A DNA stretch of 64,000 nt. Origin: Desulfonispora thiosulfatigenes DSM 11270 (GTDB lineage Bacteria; Bacillota; Peptococcia; Peptococcales; Desulfonisporaceae). The notes under the pieces are model-generated. The model did no database searches and had not been told where the DNA came from. It worked only from the letters and a program-made list of their open reading frames with translations. This document shows positions 43,633-52,181 of the stretch, piece after piece (position 1 is the stretch's first letter; every line of letters begins with the position of its first letter). The position numbers and the translations under genes were made by a program. The stretch covers positions 82,224 to 146,223 of the forward strand of contig NZ_FWWT01000023.1 of assembly GCF_900176035.1 (NCBI RefSeq), in the 5' to 3' direction.

Positions 43633-45082
43633 AAGAATAACTATAGATCCAATTACTCGTCTCGAAGGTCATGGTAAAATAGAAATCTTCTTAGATGATA
43701 CGGGAAATGTTGAACATGCTTATTTGCAAATTCCAGAACTTAGAGGCTTTGAAAAGTTCTGTGAAGGACGTCCAGCTGAAGAAATGCCACGTATAACAGC
43801 TAGAATTTGTGGAGTTTGTCCAGAATCTCACCATTTAGCAAGTGTAAAGGCATTAGATATGGTATGGAATGTAGACCCTACCCCTGCTGCTAAAAAATTA
43901 AGAGAATTATTTTATTGTGCTCATATTGTTCATTCACATACTGCACACTTTTATGCCTTATCAGCACCTGACTTCGTTGTTGGACCAGGAGCAGATAAAG
44001 CAGAAAGAAATATTCTAGGATTAATTAATAAAGTTGGACTAGACACTGGTAAAGAAGTAATTAAAAACAGAGCTTATGCTCAAAAAATTCAAGCTATTAT
44101 TGGTGGTAAGGCTACTCACCCTTCTTGCGCTTTACCAGGAGGTTTAAGTAAAGCTCTTTCTGAAGAAGAAAGAAAAGAAATCGAAGAAATGGCTCTTTCT
44201 TTAGTAAAACATGGCGAGTTTTCAGTACAAATATTTAATGACGTAGTATTACAAAACAAAGAATATGTAGACCTTATTTTAAGCGATACATTTAGCCTAA
44301 ACCCTTATTCAATGGGTATGGTTGATGAAAACAACAAATTAAACTTCTATGATGGTAAAGTAAGAGTAATGGATCCAGAAGGAAATGAATATGCAAAGTT
44401 TGATGCTAAGGAATATAATGATTTCTTTGCTGAACATGTTGAAGAATGGACTTACTTAAAATTCCCTTACCTTAAGAAAATCGGTTGGAAAGGTCTCATC
44501 GATGGTAAAGATAGTAGTTTTGCTTGGGTTGGACCATTAGGAAGATTAAACGCTTGTGATGGTTTGGCTACTCCTAAAGCACAGGCAGCCTATGAACAAA
44601 TGTTTAAAGTTCTCGGAAAGCCTGCTACATCTACTTTAGCTCATAACTGGGCACGTGTTATCGAGATTCTTTATGCAGCTGAGAGATTGTTAGAATTAGT
44701 TAGGGATCCTGAAATAACTAGTACGGATGTTAGAAATATCCCTACGGAAGTCCCAACTGAAGGTATTGGTATAGTTGAAGCTCCACGTGGTACATTAGTT
44801 CATCACTATGTAACTGATGAATTAGGGTTGATTAAAAAAGCAAACCTAGTAGTTGCTACAGCACACGGATATGGACCTATGAATATCTCTATTGATAAAG
44901 CAGCTAAAGGCTTAATCAAAAATGGTGAAGTAAATGAAGCTGCTAAAAACATGGTTGAAATGGCTTTCCGTGCTTATGATCCTTGTTTTGGATGTGCTAC
45001 TCATACCTTGCCAGGTGGCCTACCATTAATAATTAATGTTTATGATCCACAAGGTGAAAAAGTAATGGAACTTAATTGGTAG
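43625..45082 (+). CDS. mvhA: [NiFe]-hydrogenase large subunit, Mvh type
   Basis: About 485 residues. The NiFe site is coordinated by RICGVCPESHH near the N-terminus and DPCFGCATH near the C-terminus. The ~22 residues after the last His form a cleavable extension, so a maturation protease is needed; none lies in the window, nor do hyp genes. GGAGGCG precedes the ATG at 43625. It forms with MvhG and MvhD the H2-oxidising half of a bifurcating complex with HdrA. Confidence 0.93.
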   Translation: MTKRITIDPITRLEGHGKIEIFLDDTGNVEHAYLQIPELRGFEKFCEGRPAEEMPRITARICGVCPESHHLASVKALDMVWNVDPTPAAKKLRELFYCAHIVHSHTAHFYALSAPDFVVGPGADKAERNILGLINKVGLDTGKEVIKNRAYAQKIQAIIGGKATHPSCALPGGLSKALSEEERKEIEEMALSLVKHGEFSVQIFNDVVLQNKEYVDLILSDTFSLNPYSMGMVDENNKLNFYDGKVRVMDPEGNEYAKFDAKEYNDFFAEHVEEWTYLKFPYLKKIGWKGLIDGKDSSFAWVGPLGRLNACDGLATPKAQAAYEQMFKVLGKPATSTLAHNWARVIEILYAAERLLELVRDPEITSTDVRNIPTEVPTEGIGIVEAPRGTLVHHYVTDELGLIKKANLVVATAHGYGPMNISIDKAAKGLIKNGEVNEAAKNMVEMAFRAYDPCFGCATHTLPGGLPLIINVYDPQGEKVMELNW

Positions 45083-45099
45083 AACATATTGTTAGTTAC

Positions 45100-45130
45100 A
45101 AAGGATAATGTCTTAATGACATTATCCTTT
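45100..45130 (+). terminator. Terminator of the hdrA-mvh operon
   Basis: A perfect 13-bp stem AAAGGATAATGTC/GACATTATCCTTT with a 5-nt loop, followed by AATTTTATG. It lies 18 nt after mvhA. Confidence 0.85.
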
Positions 45131-45152
45131 AATTTTATGCATCCACATAAAA

Positions 45153-45188
45153 AAAAGGTTCTGTAGATTTAATTCTACAGAACCTTTT
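45153..45188 (-). terminator. Terminator of the hdrCBA-flx operon
   Basis: A perfect 15-bp stem, AAAAGGTTCTGTAGA (45153-45167) with TCTACAGAACCTTTT (45174-45188), lies 5 nt past the flxA stop and has a T-tract on the minus strand. The two convergent operons therefore each have their own terminator within 100 nt. Confidence 0.88.
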
Positions 45189-45192
45189 GATT

Positions 45193-46008
45193 TTAATATT
45201 CTGGTGGTAAATCCTTTAAGTCTTCCATTGTAAATACAGGTCCATCTACACATACATACTTAGATCCGATATTACAACGTCCACATTTACCTACACCGCA
45301 CTTCATTCTCATCTCTAAGGTAGTTATGATGTCAGTGTCTTTAAAGCCCATTTTTTGTAGTCCTGGAAGTGTAAACTTAATCATAATAGGTGGACCACAT
45401 ATCAAGGTTACTTGAGGTGGTAAATTTAGTTCTTCTACATATGATGGTACGAAACCAACATGACCATCCCAATCATCTTGACCAACGTCTACAGTTACGT
45501 GGACGTCCATATTAGGAACATCCTTCCAATTCTTAAATATGTCTTCTTTAAAAACTAAATCATTTTTAGTTCTTGAACCATAGACAACTGTAATTTTACC
45601 ATAATCTTCACGATTTCTAATACAATGCATAATCAAGCTACGTACTGGAGCAAGACCTATACCTCCACCGATGAATAAAAGGTCTTTTCCTTTAACATGA
45701 TCAAGCGGAAAACCATTACCATAAGGTCCTCTAATACCACATTCTTGACCTTCTTCACATTCATGTAAAGCATTTGTTAAAGTACCTGTTCTTTTAATAG
45801 ATATTTCAACGTGATTTTCACCTTGGTTAGTTATAGAGAACATTGCCTCTCCAACATTAGGTAATGATAACATTGATAACTGACCAGGTTTAGTAGTAAA
45901 AGGTTTTTTACCATCTATAGTACTTATATGAAACGTTCTAACATCAGGAGTTTCTTGCACAATTTTTATAAACTTAGCTCTAATTGGAACCAAACAATTT
46001 GTACTCAT
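45193..46008 (-). CDS. FlxA/AsrB-like FAD, NAD(P)H and [2Fe-2S] oxidoreductase subunit
   Basis: 271 residues of the ferredoxin-NADP reductase superfamily. There is a FAD-binding barrel (GQLSMLSLPNVGEAMFSIT), an NAD(P)-binding domain (GGGIGLAPVRSLI, ITVVYGSRTKNDLVF, LICGPPIMI), and a C-terminal iron-sulfur site (MKCGVGKCGRCNIGSKYVC) as in PyrK/AsrB. In the Flx-Hdr complex it is where NAD(H) meets the flavin. It closes an hdrCBA-flxDCBA operon, 1 nt after flxB. Confidence 0.85.
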   Translation of the reverse strand: MSTNCLVPIRAKFIKIVQETPDVRTFHISTIDGKKPFTTKPGQLSMLSLPNVGEAMFSITNQGENHVEISIKRTGTLTNALHECEEGQECGIRGPYGNGFPLDHVKGKDLLFIGGGIGLAPVRSLIMHCIRNREDYGKITVVYGSRTKNDLVFKEDIFKNWKDVPNMDVHVTVDVGQDDWDGHVGFVPSYVEELNLPPQVTLICGPPIMIKFTLPGLQKMGFKDTDIITTLEMRMKCGVGKCGRCNIGSKYVCVDGPVFTMEDLKDLPPEY

Positions 46009-46009
46009 C

Positions 46010-47002
46010 TTATACCGCCTCCTTTGCTTTCTTAATAATGGAGGTAATATCTAAGTTAACAGGACATACTTCTACACAACGTCCACAACCTACACAAAGA
46101 AGCATGTCATATCTGTCTACAAAATAGTTTAACTTATGCATGAAACGGTTACGTACTCTTTCAGTTTTACCTGGTCTTGGTTGGTGAGGTGCAGCCATCA
46201 TCGTATACTCACCAGACATACAAGAATCCCAACAACGAATTTTACAACCATCTTCACCTTTTGTTTCTTGGCTAATATCAAAGCAATGACATGTTGGACA
46301 TACATAAGCACATGCATTACAATTTAAACATTTACGGCTTACATCTTCCCACATTGGATGTGAGAACATACCTTTAAGTTTTTCAGGTACTCCATCAATA
46401 TCAGCTTTTAAATTGCATCCTTCAAATTTAGGAACAGTTGCCTTTTCTTCTGCTAATAATTTACTAGCCTTATTAAGAACCTCTTTACCTGCATCTGTTA
46501 CTGCTTCAAAACCGAACTTATCACCTAAATCATAGCTCTGAATATCAGCTAAAACTGCTTTTTGAGGATCAATACCCATTGATTCACAGAAACATGCTTT
46601 TCCTGACTTGTTACAAGCTAAAGCGATAAAAATACTTCTGTCTTTTTTATCTTTATAAAAATCATCTGTAAATCCTTTTGTTAAAAATACTTGATCTAAA
46701 CAATCAACGCTTTTCATATCACAAGATCTTGCACCAAAAACAATTTGTTTAGTAGCATCCTTGGGCATTTCAAAGATTTCAACAGTTTTATTGATTGCCT
46801 TAAATGTATACATTTTTTCTGTATTTGGAAATAATATATCTTTTGGAGGCATTATTACATTGTTGTCTAATTCTAAATTTACTTCTTTAGTGTAAGGTGT
46901 AAATTTAGTTGTGTTTTCAAATTTAGCAGGTACTAAAACTCTATAATCTTGTGATAATAAGCCTAAAAATTCTGCTAAGTTACTTTTATTAATAGTTTTC
47001 AA
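46010..47002 (-). CDS. FlxB/AsrA-like 4Fe-4S dicluster subunit
   Basis: 330 residues. The N-terminal 190 residues form an AsrA/HycB-like domain with GARSCDMKSVDCLDQVFL and ALACNKSGKACFCESMG. The C-terminal half has two [4Fe-4S] ferredoxin motifs, CLNCNACAYVCPTC and CVGCGRCVEVCPV. It would pass electrons from the NAD(H) flavin toward HdrA. It is in the same operon as flxA and flxC. Confidence 0.83.
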   Translation of the reverse strand: MKTINKSNLAEFLGLLSQDYRVLVPAKFENTTKFTPYTKEVNLELDNNVIMPPKDILFPNTEKMYTFKAINKTVEIFEMPKDATKQIVFGARSCDMKSVDCLDQVFLTKGFTDDFYKDKKDRSIFIALACNKSGKACFCESMGIDPQKAVLADIQSYDLGDKFGFEAVTDAGKEVLNKASKLLAEEKATVPKFEGCNLKADIDGVPEKLKGMFSHPMWEDVSRKCLNCNACAYVCPTCHCFDISQETKGEDGCKIRCWDSCMSGEYTMMAAPHQPRPGKTERVRNRFMHKLNYFVDRYDMLLCVGCGRCVEVCPVNLDITSIIKKAKEAV

Positions 47003-47014
47003 AACTTACACCCC

Positions 47015-47893
47015 CTACTTGAATTCTTCAGGATCATTTAATTTATCAAAATGACCTAATGGTAATGGACTTTCAACATTCACTCCAGCATCGAATTCAC
47101 CAAATAAATCGCCGATATCTTGGGTTAATTTTCTATTAAGGCTCATGATTGGGATATTCATTGGACATACACGTTCACATTCTCCACACTCTACACATCT
47201 ACCAGCTACATGGAAAGCACGTGTAAGAGCAAAGAATTTATTTTCATCTACATTATTAGCTTTGCCTATCCACCCTTGGGTAGCTGTTGTATCAAAAATA
47301 CAACTAGTACAGTTACAAGCAGAACAAATATTACGACAAGCATAACAACGAATACAACTGCTATAGTTATCTTCCCAGAATTGATTCTTTTCTTCAGTAT
47401 TCATTGCTTCAATACCTTTAACGTCTTTAAACTCACGAGCTTCAACAGTAGCAGCTACTTCGTTTAATTTTTGTTCTTCACCAATTAATTTATCATAAAT
47501 TAACGGATTAGGATAACGACATTCTACACATTTTTGTGGCTTTTCATTAGTTTCAGAATCTTTTAAGCCAGTACAAGGTATACCTATTACATAAATCTTT
47601 TCTCTAGTTGCTTGTAGATCTTGTAATAATCTATTTACTCCTCTTGAGTCGCAACCTTTAACAAAGATTCCAATTTTATCATCGCTTTTTCTATAGTCTA
47701 ATAAATATGAAGATAAGTTAGCATGGCAGTAATCATCCCATACAAGTCTTTCAACATCTTCAGGTTTATCAATAAAGGCTGGGCAAGAAATATTAGGGAA
47801 AGTTCCTTTTTCCCAGCCAATAATAACTTTTACATCGCCATTAGATAGTAGCTCTTTAGCCACTTCACGCATTTTTTTTGTCATATCATTCAT
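47015..47893 (-). CDS. FlxC-like 4Fe-4S dicluster subunit
   Basis: 292 residues. An N-terminal domain resembling FrhB/coenzyme F420 hydrogenase beta subunits (FVKGCDSRGVNRLLQDL, VIGIPCTGLKD) precedes two ferredoxin-type clusters (CIRCYACRNICSACNC and CVECGECERVCPMN). Start and the flxD stop overlap by 4 nt (ATGA type). Together with FlxA, B and D it forms the electron-input module of the HdrABC-FlxABCD family. Confidence 0.82.
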   Translation of the reverse strand: MNDMTKKMREVAKELLSNGDVKVIIGWEKGTFPNISCPAFIDKPEDVERLVWDDYCHANLSSYLLDYRKSDDKIGIFVKGCDSRGVNRLLQDLQATREKIYVIGIPCTGLKDSETNEKPQKCVECRYPNPLIYDKLIGEEQKLNEVAATVEAREFKDVKGIEAMNTEEKNQFWEDNYSSCIRCYACRNICSACNCTSCIFDTTATQGWIGKANNVDENKFFALTRAFHVAGRCVECGECERVCPMNIPIMSLNRKLTQDIGDLFGEFDAGVNVESPLPLGHFDKLNDPEEFK

Positions 47894-48327
47894 TGGGCAT
47901 CCCTCAACTTCCCATTAGGCCCCACCTTTTTTACGTCTCCAACAAATTCATTTATTAGCTCTTGGAATTCTGGAGCTTCTGAAGCTGAAATCCAACGAGC
48001 TTGGAAACGTTCAGGTGTTACACCAATATATTGTAATAGACGTTGCATTAACAAGAATCTTCTACGAGTAAAGTAGTTTCCTGTTGAGAAGTGACAGTCA
48101 CCAGGGTGACAACCACATACTAATACACCATCAATTCCTTTTTGAAAAGCTCTGAAAACAAACTGAGGATTAACACGACCAGAACAAGGTACACGTAAAA
48201 TACGAATGTTTGGTGGATACTGTAAGCGACTTAAACCTGCAAGGTCTGCTCCAGTATAAGTACACCAGTTACACGCAAAAACCAGTATTTTTGGTTCCCA
48301 GTTTTCAGGTACACTATTTATAGACAT
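47890..48327 (-). CDS. FlxD/MvhD-like iron-sulfur subunit
   Basis: 145 residues, paralogous to the MvhD at 42153-42665: FACNWCTYTGADLAGL, RVPCSGRVNPQFVFRAF, VCGCHPGDCHF are shared almost word for word. It would connect the Flx module to HdrA. It lacks the His-rich tail of the other copy. It overlaps hdrA by 10 nt upstream and flxC by 4 nt downstream. Confidence 0.9.
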   Translation of the reverse strand: MSINSVPENWEPKILVFACNWCTYTGADLAGLSRLQYPPNIRILRVPCSGRVNPQFVFRAFQKGIDGVLVCGCHPGDCHFSTGNYFTRRRFLLMQRLLQYIGVTPERFQARWISASEAPEFQELINEFVGDVKKVGPNGKLRDAQ

Positions 48328-50306
48328 AGAGCATCCACCTCCGCTAGGATTTGTTCATTTGTAAAATGTTGAATATTTATAGCACTTGATCTACATGCTA
48401 CTGTACAAGCTCCGCAACCTTGACATAAACCGTCATTTACGCTAGCTACTGTTCTTTCTAATGTTTTACCCATTACTCTTTCTTGGATAGTTTTTAAGTC
48501 TATTGCACTGTATGGACAAATAGGAGCACACATTCCACAACCAGAACATAACTTGTTATCAACAATAGATACAACTGGTTCAGTTTCCATTTCAGCTTTA
48601 GAAAGTAGTGCACAAATTTTAGCCGCTGCTGCACTAGCTTGAGCTACAGTATCAGGAATATCCTTTGGCCCTTGACAACATCCAGCTAAATAAACACCAG
48701 CTGTAGTTGTTTCAACAGGAGCTAACTTTGGATGAGCTTCTGTAAAGAAACCATCTTTATCAGTTGAAATACCAAGTTTTTGCGCCATTTCTTTTGCATC
48801 AACATGTGGAATCATAGCTGTAGATAAAACAACTAAATCTGCTTCAATTTTTACTTGCTCGCCAAGTAAAGTATCAGCACCGTATACAATTAACTGCTCC
48901 CCTTCTTTTGTTACCTTTGAAACTTTACCTCTAATATAGTTTGCACCATATTGTTCTCTAGTTCTATTATAGAACTCGTCATAAGCTTTACCAGCAGTAC
49001 GCACATCCATATAGAATACATAAACATTTGAATTAGGCAATTTATCTCTTACTAAAGTAGCTTGTTTTGCTGTATACATACAACAAGCTCTTGAACAGTA
49101 AGTTTTACCTGGTTTCCCATCAGTTTCTCTTGACCCAGCACACTTAACGAATACTACATTCTTTGGCTCAGTCCAATCAGAAGGTCGAAGAACCTTTCCA
49201 GAAGTTGGTCCAGAAGCGTTAAAGATTCTTTCAAATTGTAACGCACTAATTACGTTTTTATATTTTCCAAATCCGTATTCACCAATTAAACTATAATCGA
49301 ATAAATCAAAGCCAGTAGCAACTAAAATAGCACCATACTCTCTAGTAATTACTTCTTCTTTCAGTTCAAAATCTATAGCTTTAGTTGGACATACTTTTTG
49401 ACAAATACCACAAACATTTTTAGTTAACTTTAAACATTTTTCGCTATCAATTACAGGTATATTTGGAATAGCTTGAGGAAAAGGTGTATAAATTGCTTTT
49501 CTATTCATTAAACCTAGATTAAATTCACTTACAACCTTGGAAGGACATTTTTCCATACAAGTACCGCAACCTGTACATAAATCCATATCTACATAACGAA
49601 CCTTTTTCTTAATATCTACATTAAAATTACCCACAAAACCATCAACTTTTTCGATTTCAGCATGAGTTATTATATTAATATTTGGGTTACTTGAAGCCTC
49701 AACCATTTTTGGCGTAGAAATACATGCTGCACAGTCAAGTGTTGGGAATGTTTTATCAATTTGTGACATTCTGCCACCAATTGATGGTTCTCTTTCCACT
49801 AAATCAACTGTAATGCCTGCATTAGCTATATCGATAGCTGCTTGGATACCAGCTATACCAGCACCAACTATAAGAGCTCTTTTGGTAATTGGAATTGTAG
49901 ATCTTGTTAAAGGTTCATTTTTAAGAACCTTAGCTGTTGCCATTTTCACTAAATCTATTGCTTTTTCAGTTGCTTTTTCCATGTTATTAGGGTGAACCCA
50001 TGCACATTGCTCTCTGATATTAGCGATTTCAGTCATATACGCATTTTTTTCAGCTTTTTCCATACATTTTTGGAATGTTTTTTCATGCATTCTAGGTGAA
50101 CAGCATGCAACTACAATTCTATCTAAACCTTGCTCTTTTACAGAGTTTTGGATTAAATCTTGACCTGGTTCAGAACACATATACTTATAATCAGTGGCAA
50201 AAGCTACTCCTGGGAGACTTTTGGCATTTTCTGCTACTTTTTCAACATCAACTGCGGATGAGATATTAGTACCACAATGACATACAAATACTCCGACCTT
50301 TCTCAT
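48318..50306 (-). CDS. hdrA: Heterodisulfide reductase subunit A
   Basis: 662 residues, the canonical HdrA architecture: N-terminal domain (GVFVCHCGTNISSAVDV), FAD motif (LIVGAGIAGIQAAIDIA), DKTFPTLDCAACISTPK cysteines, a ferredoxin site CTGCGTCMEKCP, and a C-terminal di-[4Fe-4S] ferredoxin (CSGCGMCAPICP, CQGCGACTVACR). It holds the flavin at which electrons bifurcate. AGGAGGG is placed before ATG 50306. It is third in hdrCBA-flxDCBA. Confidence 0.95.
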   Translation of the reverse strand: MRKVGVFVCHCGTNISSAVDVEKVAENAKSLPGVAFATDYKYMCSEPGQDLIQNSVKEQGLDRIVVACCSPRMHEKTFQKCMEKAEKNAYMTEIANIREQCAWVHPNNMEKATEKAIDLVKMATAKVLKNEPLTRSTIPITKRALIVGAGIAGIQAAIDIANAGITVDLVEREPSIGGRMSQIDKTFPTLDCAACISTPKMVEASSNPNINIITHAEIEKVDGFVGNFNVDIKKKVRYVDMDLCTGCGTCMEKCPSKVVSEFNLGLMNRKAIYTPFPQAIPNIPVIDSEKCLKLTKNVCGICQKVCPTKAIDFELKEEVITREYGAILVATGFDLFDYSLIGEYGFGKYKNVISALQFERIFNASGPTSGKVLRPSDWTEPKNVVFVKCAGSRETDGKPGKTYCSRACCMYTAKQATLVRDKLPNSNVYVFYMDVRTAGKAYDEFYNRTREQYGANYIRGKVSKVTKEGEQLIVYGADTLLGEQVKIEADLVVLSTAMIPHVDAKEMAQKLGISTDKDGFFTEAHPKLAPVETTTAGVYLAGCCQGPKDIPDTVAQASAAAAKICALLSKAEMETEPVVSIVDNKLCSGCGMCAPICPYSAIDLKTIQERVMGKTLERTVASVNDGLCQGCGACTVACRSSAINIQHFTNEQILAEVDALCL

Positions 50307-50322
50307 CTATATCCCTCCTATC

Positions 50323-51192
50323 TTAAGACGCTTGAGAATTTTTTTTAGTTATTTCCATAGTGTTAACGAAGTGTTTATCAAGTCCTAACTCTTTAGGATT
50401 TAAACCAATCGCTAAACCAATTAATTGAGTAAAGTAAAGTACAGGTATATTATATTTCTTTCCTGTCTTAGCTTCAACTTGACTTTGTCTCATATCTAAA
50501 TTACTCATACACATAGGACAAGCAGTTATTATACAATCAGCACCGGAGTTTTTAGCTCCGTCTAATATTTTTTCAACCATTGATAGTCCCATAGGTTGGT
50601 CACTTGTCGCATGCGATGCACCACAACACTCAGTTTTACATGACCATTCAATAGGTGTAGCCCCTGTTGCTGCTGTAATTTTATCTAATGCTGTCGGATC
50701 TTCTGGATTATCAATACTAATTTTTTCTGGACGAACCAATAAACATCCGTAATAACTTACTGCTTTTAAGTCTTTTAAAGGATTACTAACCATGGCCTTT
50801 ACTTTATCTAATCCAAGATCATTATTTACAATATCAACTAATGATCTAACTGTATTTTTTGCTTCATAAGGGCGTTCAATAACTTCGCTAATAGTTTTAG
50901 CCATCTCTTTTGATTCTTTAGCAGCCACTTCACTTGTTTTGCATCTTGCATAGCAAGCTGCACATGAAATTGCTACATCAAGACCTTCCTTTTCGGCAAT
51001 TGCTAAATTACGTGCTGGAAGAGCTAGGGCTAATAAATGATTAGTAAGATGAGCTGATGAAGCACCACAACAATTCCAATCTGGAATTTCCCATAAATCA
51101 ATACCTAAAGCTTCACAAACTTTTTTAGTCGACATATCATATTCGATACCAGTAGCTTTTAATGAGCATCCTGGATAATAAGCATACTTCAT
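50323..51192 (-). CDS. hdrB: Heterodisulfide reductase subunit B
   Basis: 289 residues with two CCG modules: WNCCGASSAHL with ISCAACYARCK, and TECCGASHATSDQ with ITACPMCMSNLDM. These bind the two noncubane clusters that reduce a heterodisulfide. The N-terminal YYPGCSLKATGIEYDMS is typical. As methanogen coenzymes are absent in Firmicutes, the partner is more likely a protein thiol such as DsrC; this is inference. The start overlaps the hdrC stop by 1 nt. Confidence 0.95.
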   Translation of the reverse strand: MKYAYYPGCSLKATGIEYDMSTKKVCEALGIDLWEIPDWNCCGASSAHLTNHLLALALPARNLAIAEKEGLDVAISCAACYARCKTSEVAAKESKEMAKTISEVIERPYEAKNTVRSLVDIVNNDLGLDKVKAMVSNPLKDLKAVSYYGCLLVRPEKISIDNPEDPTALDKITAATGATPIEWSCKTECCGASHATSDQPMGLSMVEKILDGAKNSGADCIITACPMCMSNLDMRQSQVEAKTGKKYNIPVLYFTQLIGLAIGLNPKELGLDKHFVNTMEITKKNSQAS

Positions 51193-51761
51193 TATTTCAC
51201 ACCTCCTCTTTTACGAGCATTTTCAAATATTTTTTTAACTTCATTCTTACCATTTATTGAGTGAGGCAGTGGAGAAATTTTTCCTTTTAAAAACATTGCT
51301 GGTCCAAATTGTGCATCTTTTAACGGATTCATAGTTTTTAAGTTATAACCTAAAATTAGTCCTACTTCATGCACTCTTCCATATCTCTCTACAGAGTTTA
51401 AAAAAACATCATGGAATATGTTCATGTTTTTATTAGTTATATAGCCTTTCTCTTTAGCCATGATCCTTAAGGTTTCCATAACATTGGCTATATCTACGTT
51501 TCTTGGACATCTAGTCGAACAGGTACTACATGAAGCACACACCCAAATAGTTTTAGATTTTAAAGCTTCCTCTAGAAGGCCTAGTTGAACTAATCTCATG
51601 ATCTGATTAGGCGTTTTATCCATTGCAAAAGCTGCAGGACATCCAGCCGTGCATTTACCACACTGATAACAATCTGATGCTTGGACTCCACTATGTTTAG
51701 CAAGTAAAGAAATGTTTTCTTTTTTCTGTTCCAAGCCAGATGTTAATTGAATATTCGACAT
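51192..51761 (-). CDS. hdrC: Heterodisulfide reductase subunit C
   Basis: 189 residues with two [4Fe-4S] motifs, CYQCGKCTAGCP and CASCSTCSTRCP, the electron wire from HdrA to HdrB. It is first in the operon; AGGAGGAA precedes the ATG at 51761. Confidence 0.94.
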   Translation of the reverse strand: MSNIQLTSGLEQKKENISLLAKHSGVQASDCYQCGKCTAGCPAAFAMDKTPNQIMRLVQLGLLEEALKSKTIWVCASCSTCSTRCPRNVDIANVMETLRIMAKEKGYITNKNMNIFHDVFLNSVERYGRVHEVGLILGYNLKTMNPLKDAQFGPAMFLKGKISPLPHSINGKNEVKKIFENARKRGGVK

Positions 51762-51783
51762 GATTTATTTCCTCCTTATATGG

Positions 51784-51921
51784 TTTTTACGGAGAACTAC
51801 TTTCATTAATATCTTTAATAACTATTTGAGCTCATTCTCCAAAAACCTTCCTAGATTCAATTTTCTGAAAAAAGTATCTCTGAAGGTACATCACGAAAAA
51901 ACAATAATGAACATCATTGTT
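51784..51921 (-). other. Structured leader of the hdrCBA-flx operon
   Basis: Three successive inverted repeats lie between the predicted transcription start and hdrC: a 22-nt dyad (51900-51921, one mismatch), ACCTTC/GAAGGT (51845-51850 with 51882-51887), and TTTTT-GGAGAA (51784-51796) with TTCTCC-AAAAA (51835-51845). The last stem is just ahead of the ribosome site. No known riboswitch was recognised. Confidence 0.45.
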
Positions 51922-51944
51922 TAATTTAATATAATTTATTTATT

Positions 51945-51962
51945 TTGTGAAAGGTTTCATTT
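51945..51962 (-). promoter_or_regulatory. Rex-like operator
   Basis: TTGTGAAAGGTTTCATTT matches the redox repressor Rex consensus TTGTGAAnnnnTTCACAA completely in its left half and at four of seven positions in its right half. It sits just downstream of the predicted -10, where a repressor could block transcription when NADH is low. Confidence 0.4.
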
Positions 51963-51973
51963 GCTGTATTGTT

Positions 51974-52002
51974 ATTATAACATTTTTATCTAATATTGAA
52001 AA
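51974..52002 (-). promoter_or_regulatory. Promoter of hdrCBA-flxDCBA
   Basis: On the minus strand TTTTCA (51997-52002), a 17-nt spacer and a perfect TATAAT (51974-51979). It gives a leader of about 205 nt. The rest of the 51762-52141 gap shows no gene. Confidence 0.6.
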
Positions 52003-52141
52003 CTAAAAAATTAATTTATAGTTTACTGTTATCTTCATAATTTGATTTATCAACTAATATATATTATAAGGGGTTTTGTGTTTAATTGCACATGTATTTT
52101 CTGGGCAACTAAGTACAAATTAACATTTTATATTAATAAAA

Positions 52142-52167
52142 AAAGCAAGGGGTTAACCCCTTGCTTT
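52142..52167 (-). terminator. Terminator of xsc
   Basis: A perfect 26-nt palindrome, AAAGCAAGGGGTT and its complement, is followed on the minus strand by TTTTTTATT. It lies 14 nt past the xsc stop. Confidence 0.9.
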
Positions 52168-52181
52168 ATCTTTTACTTTAA

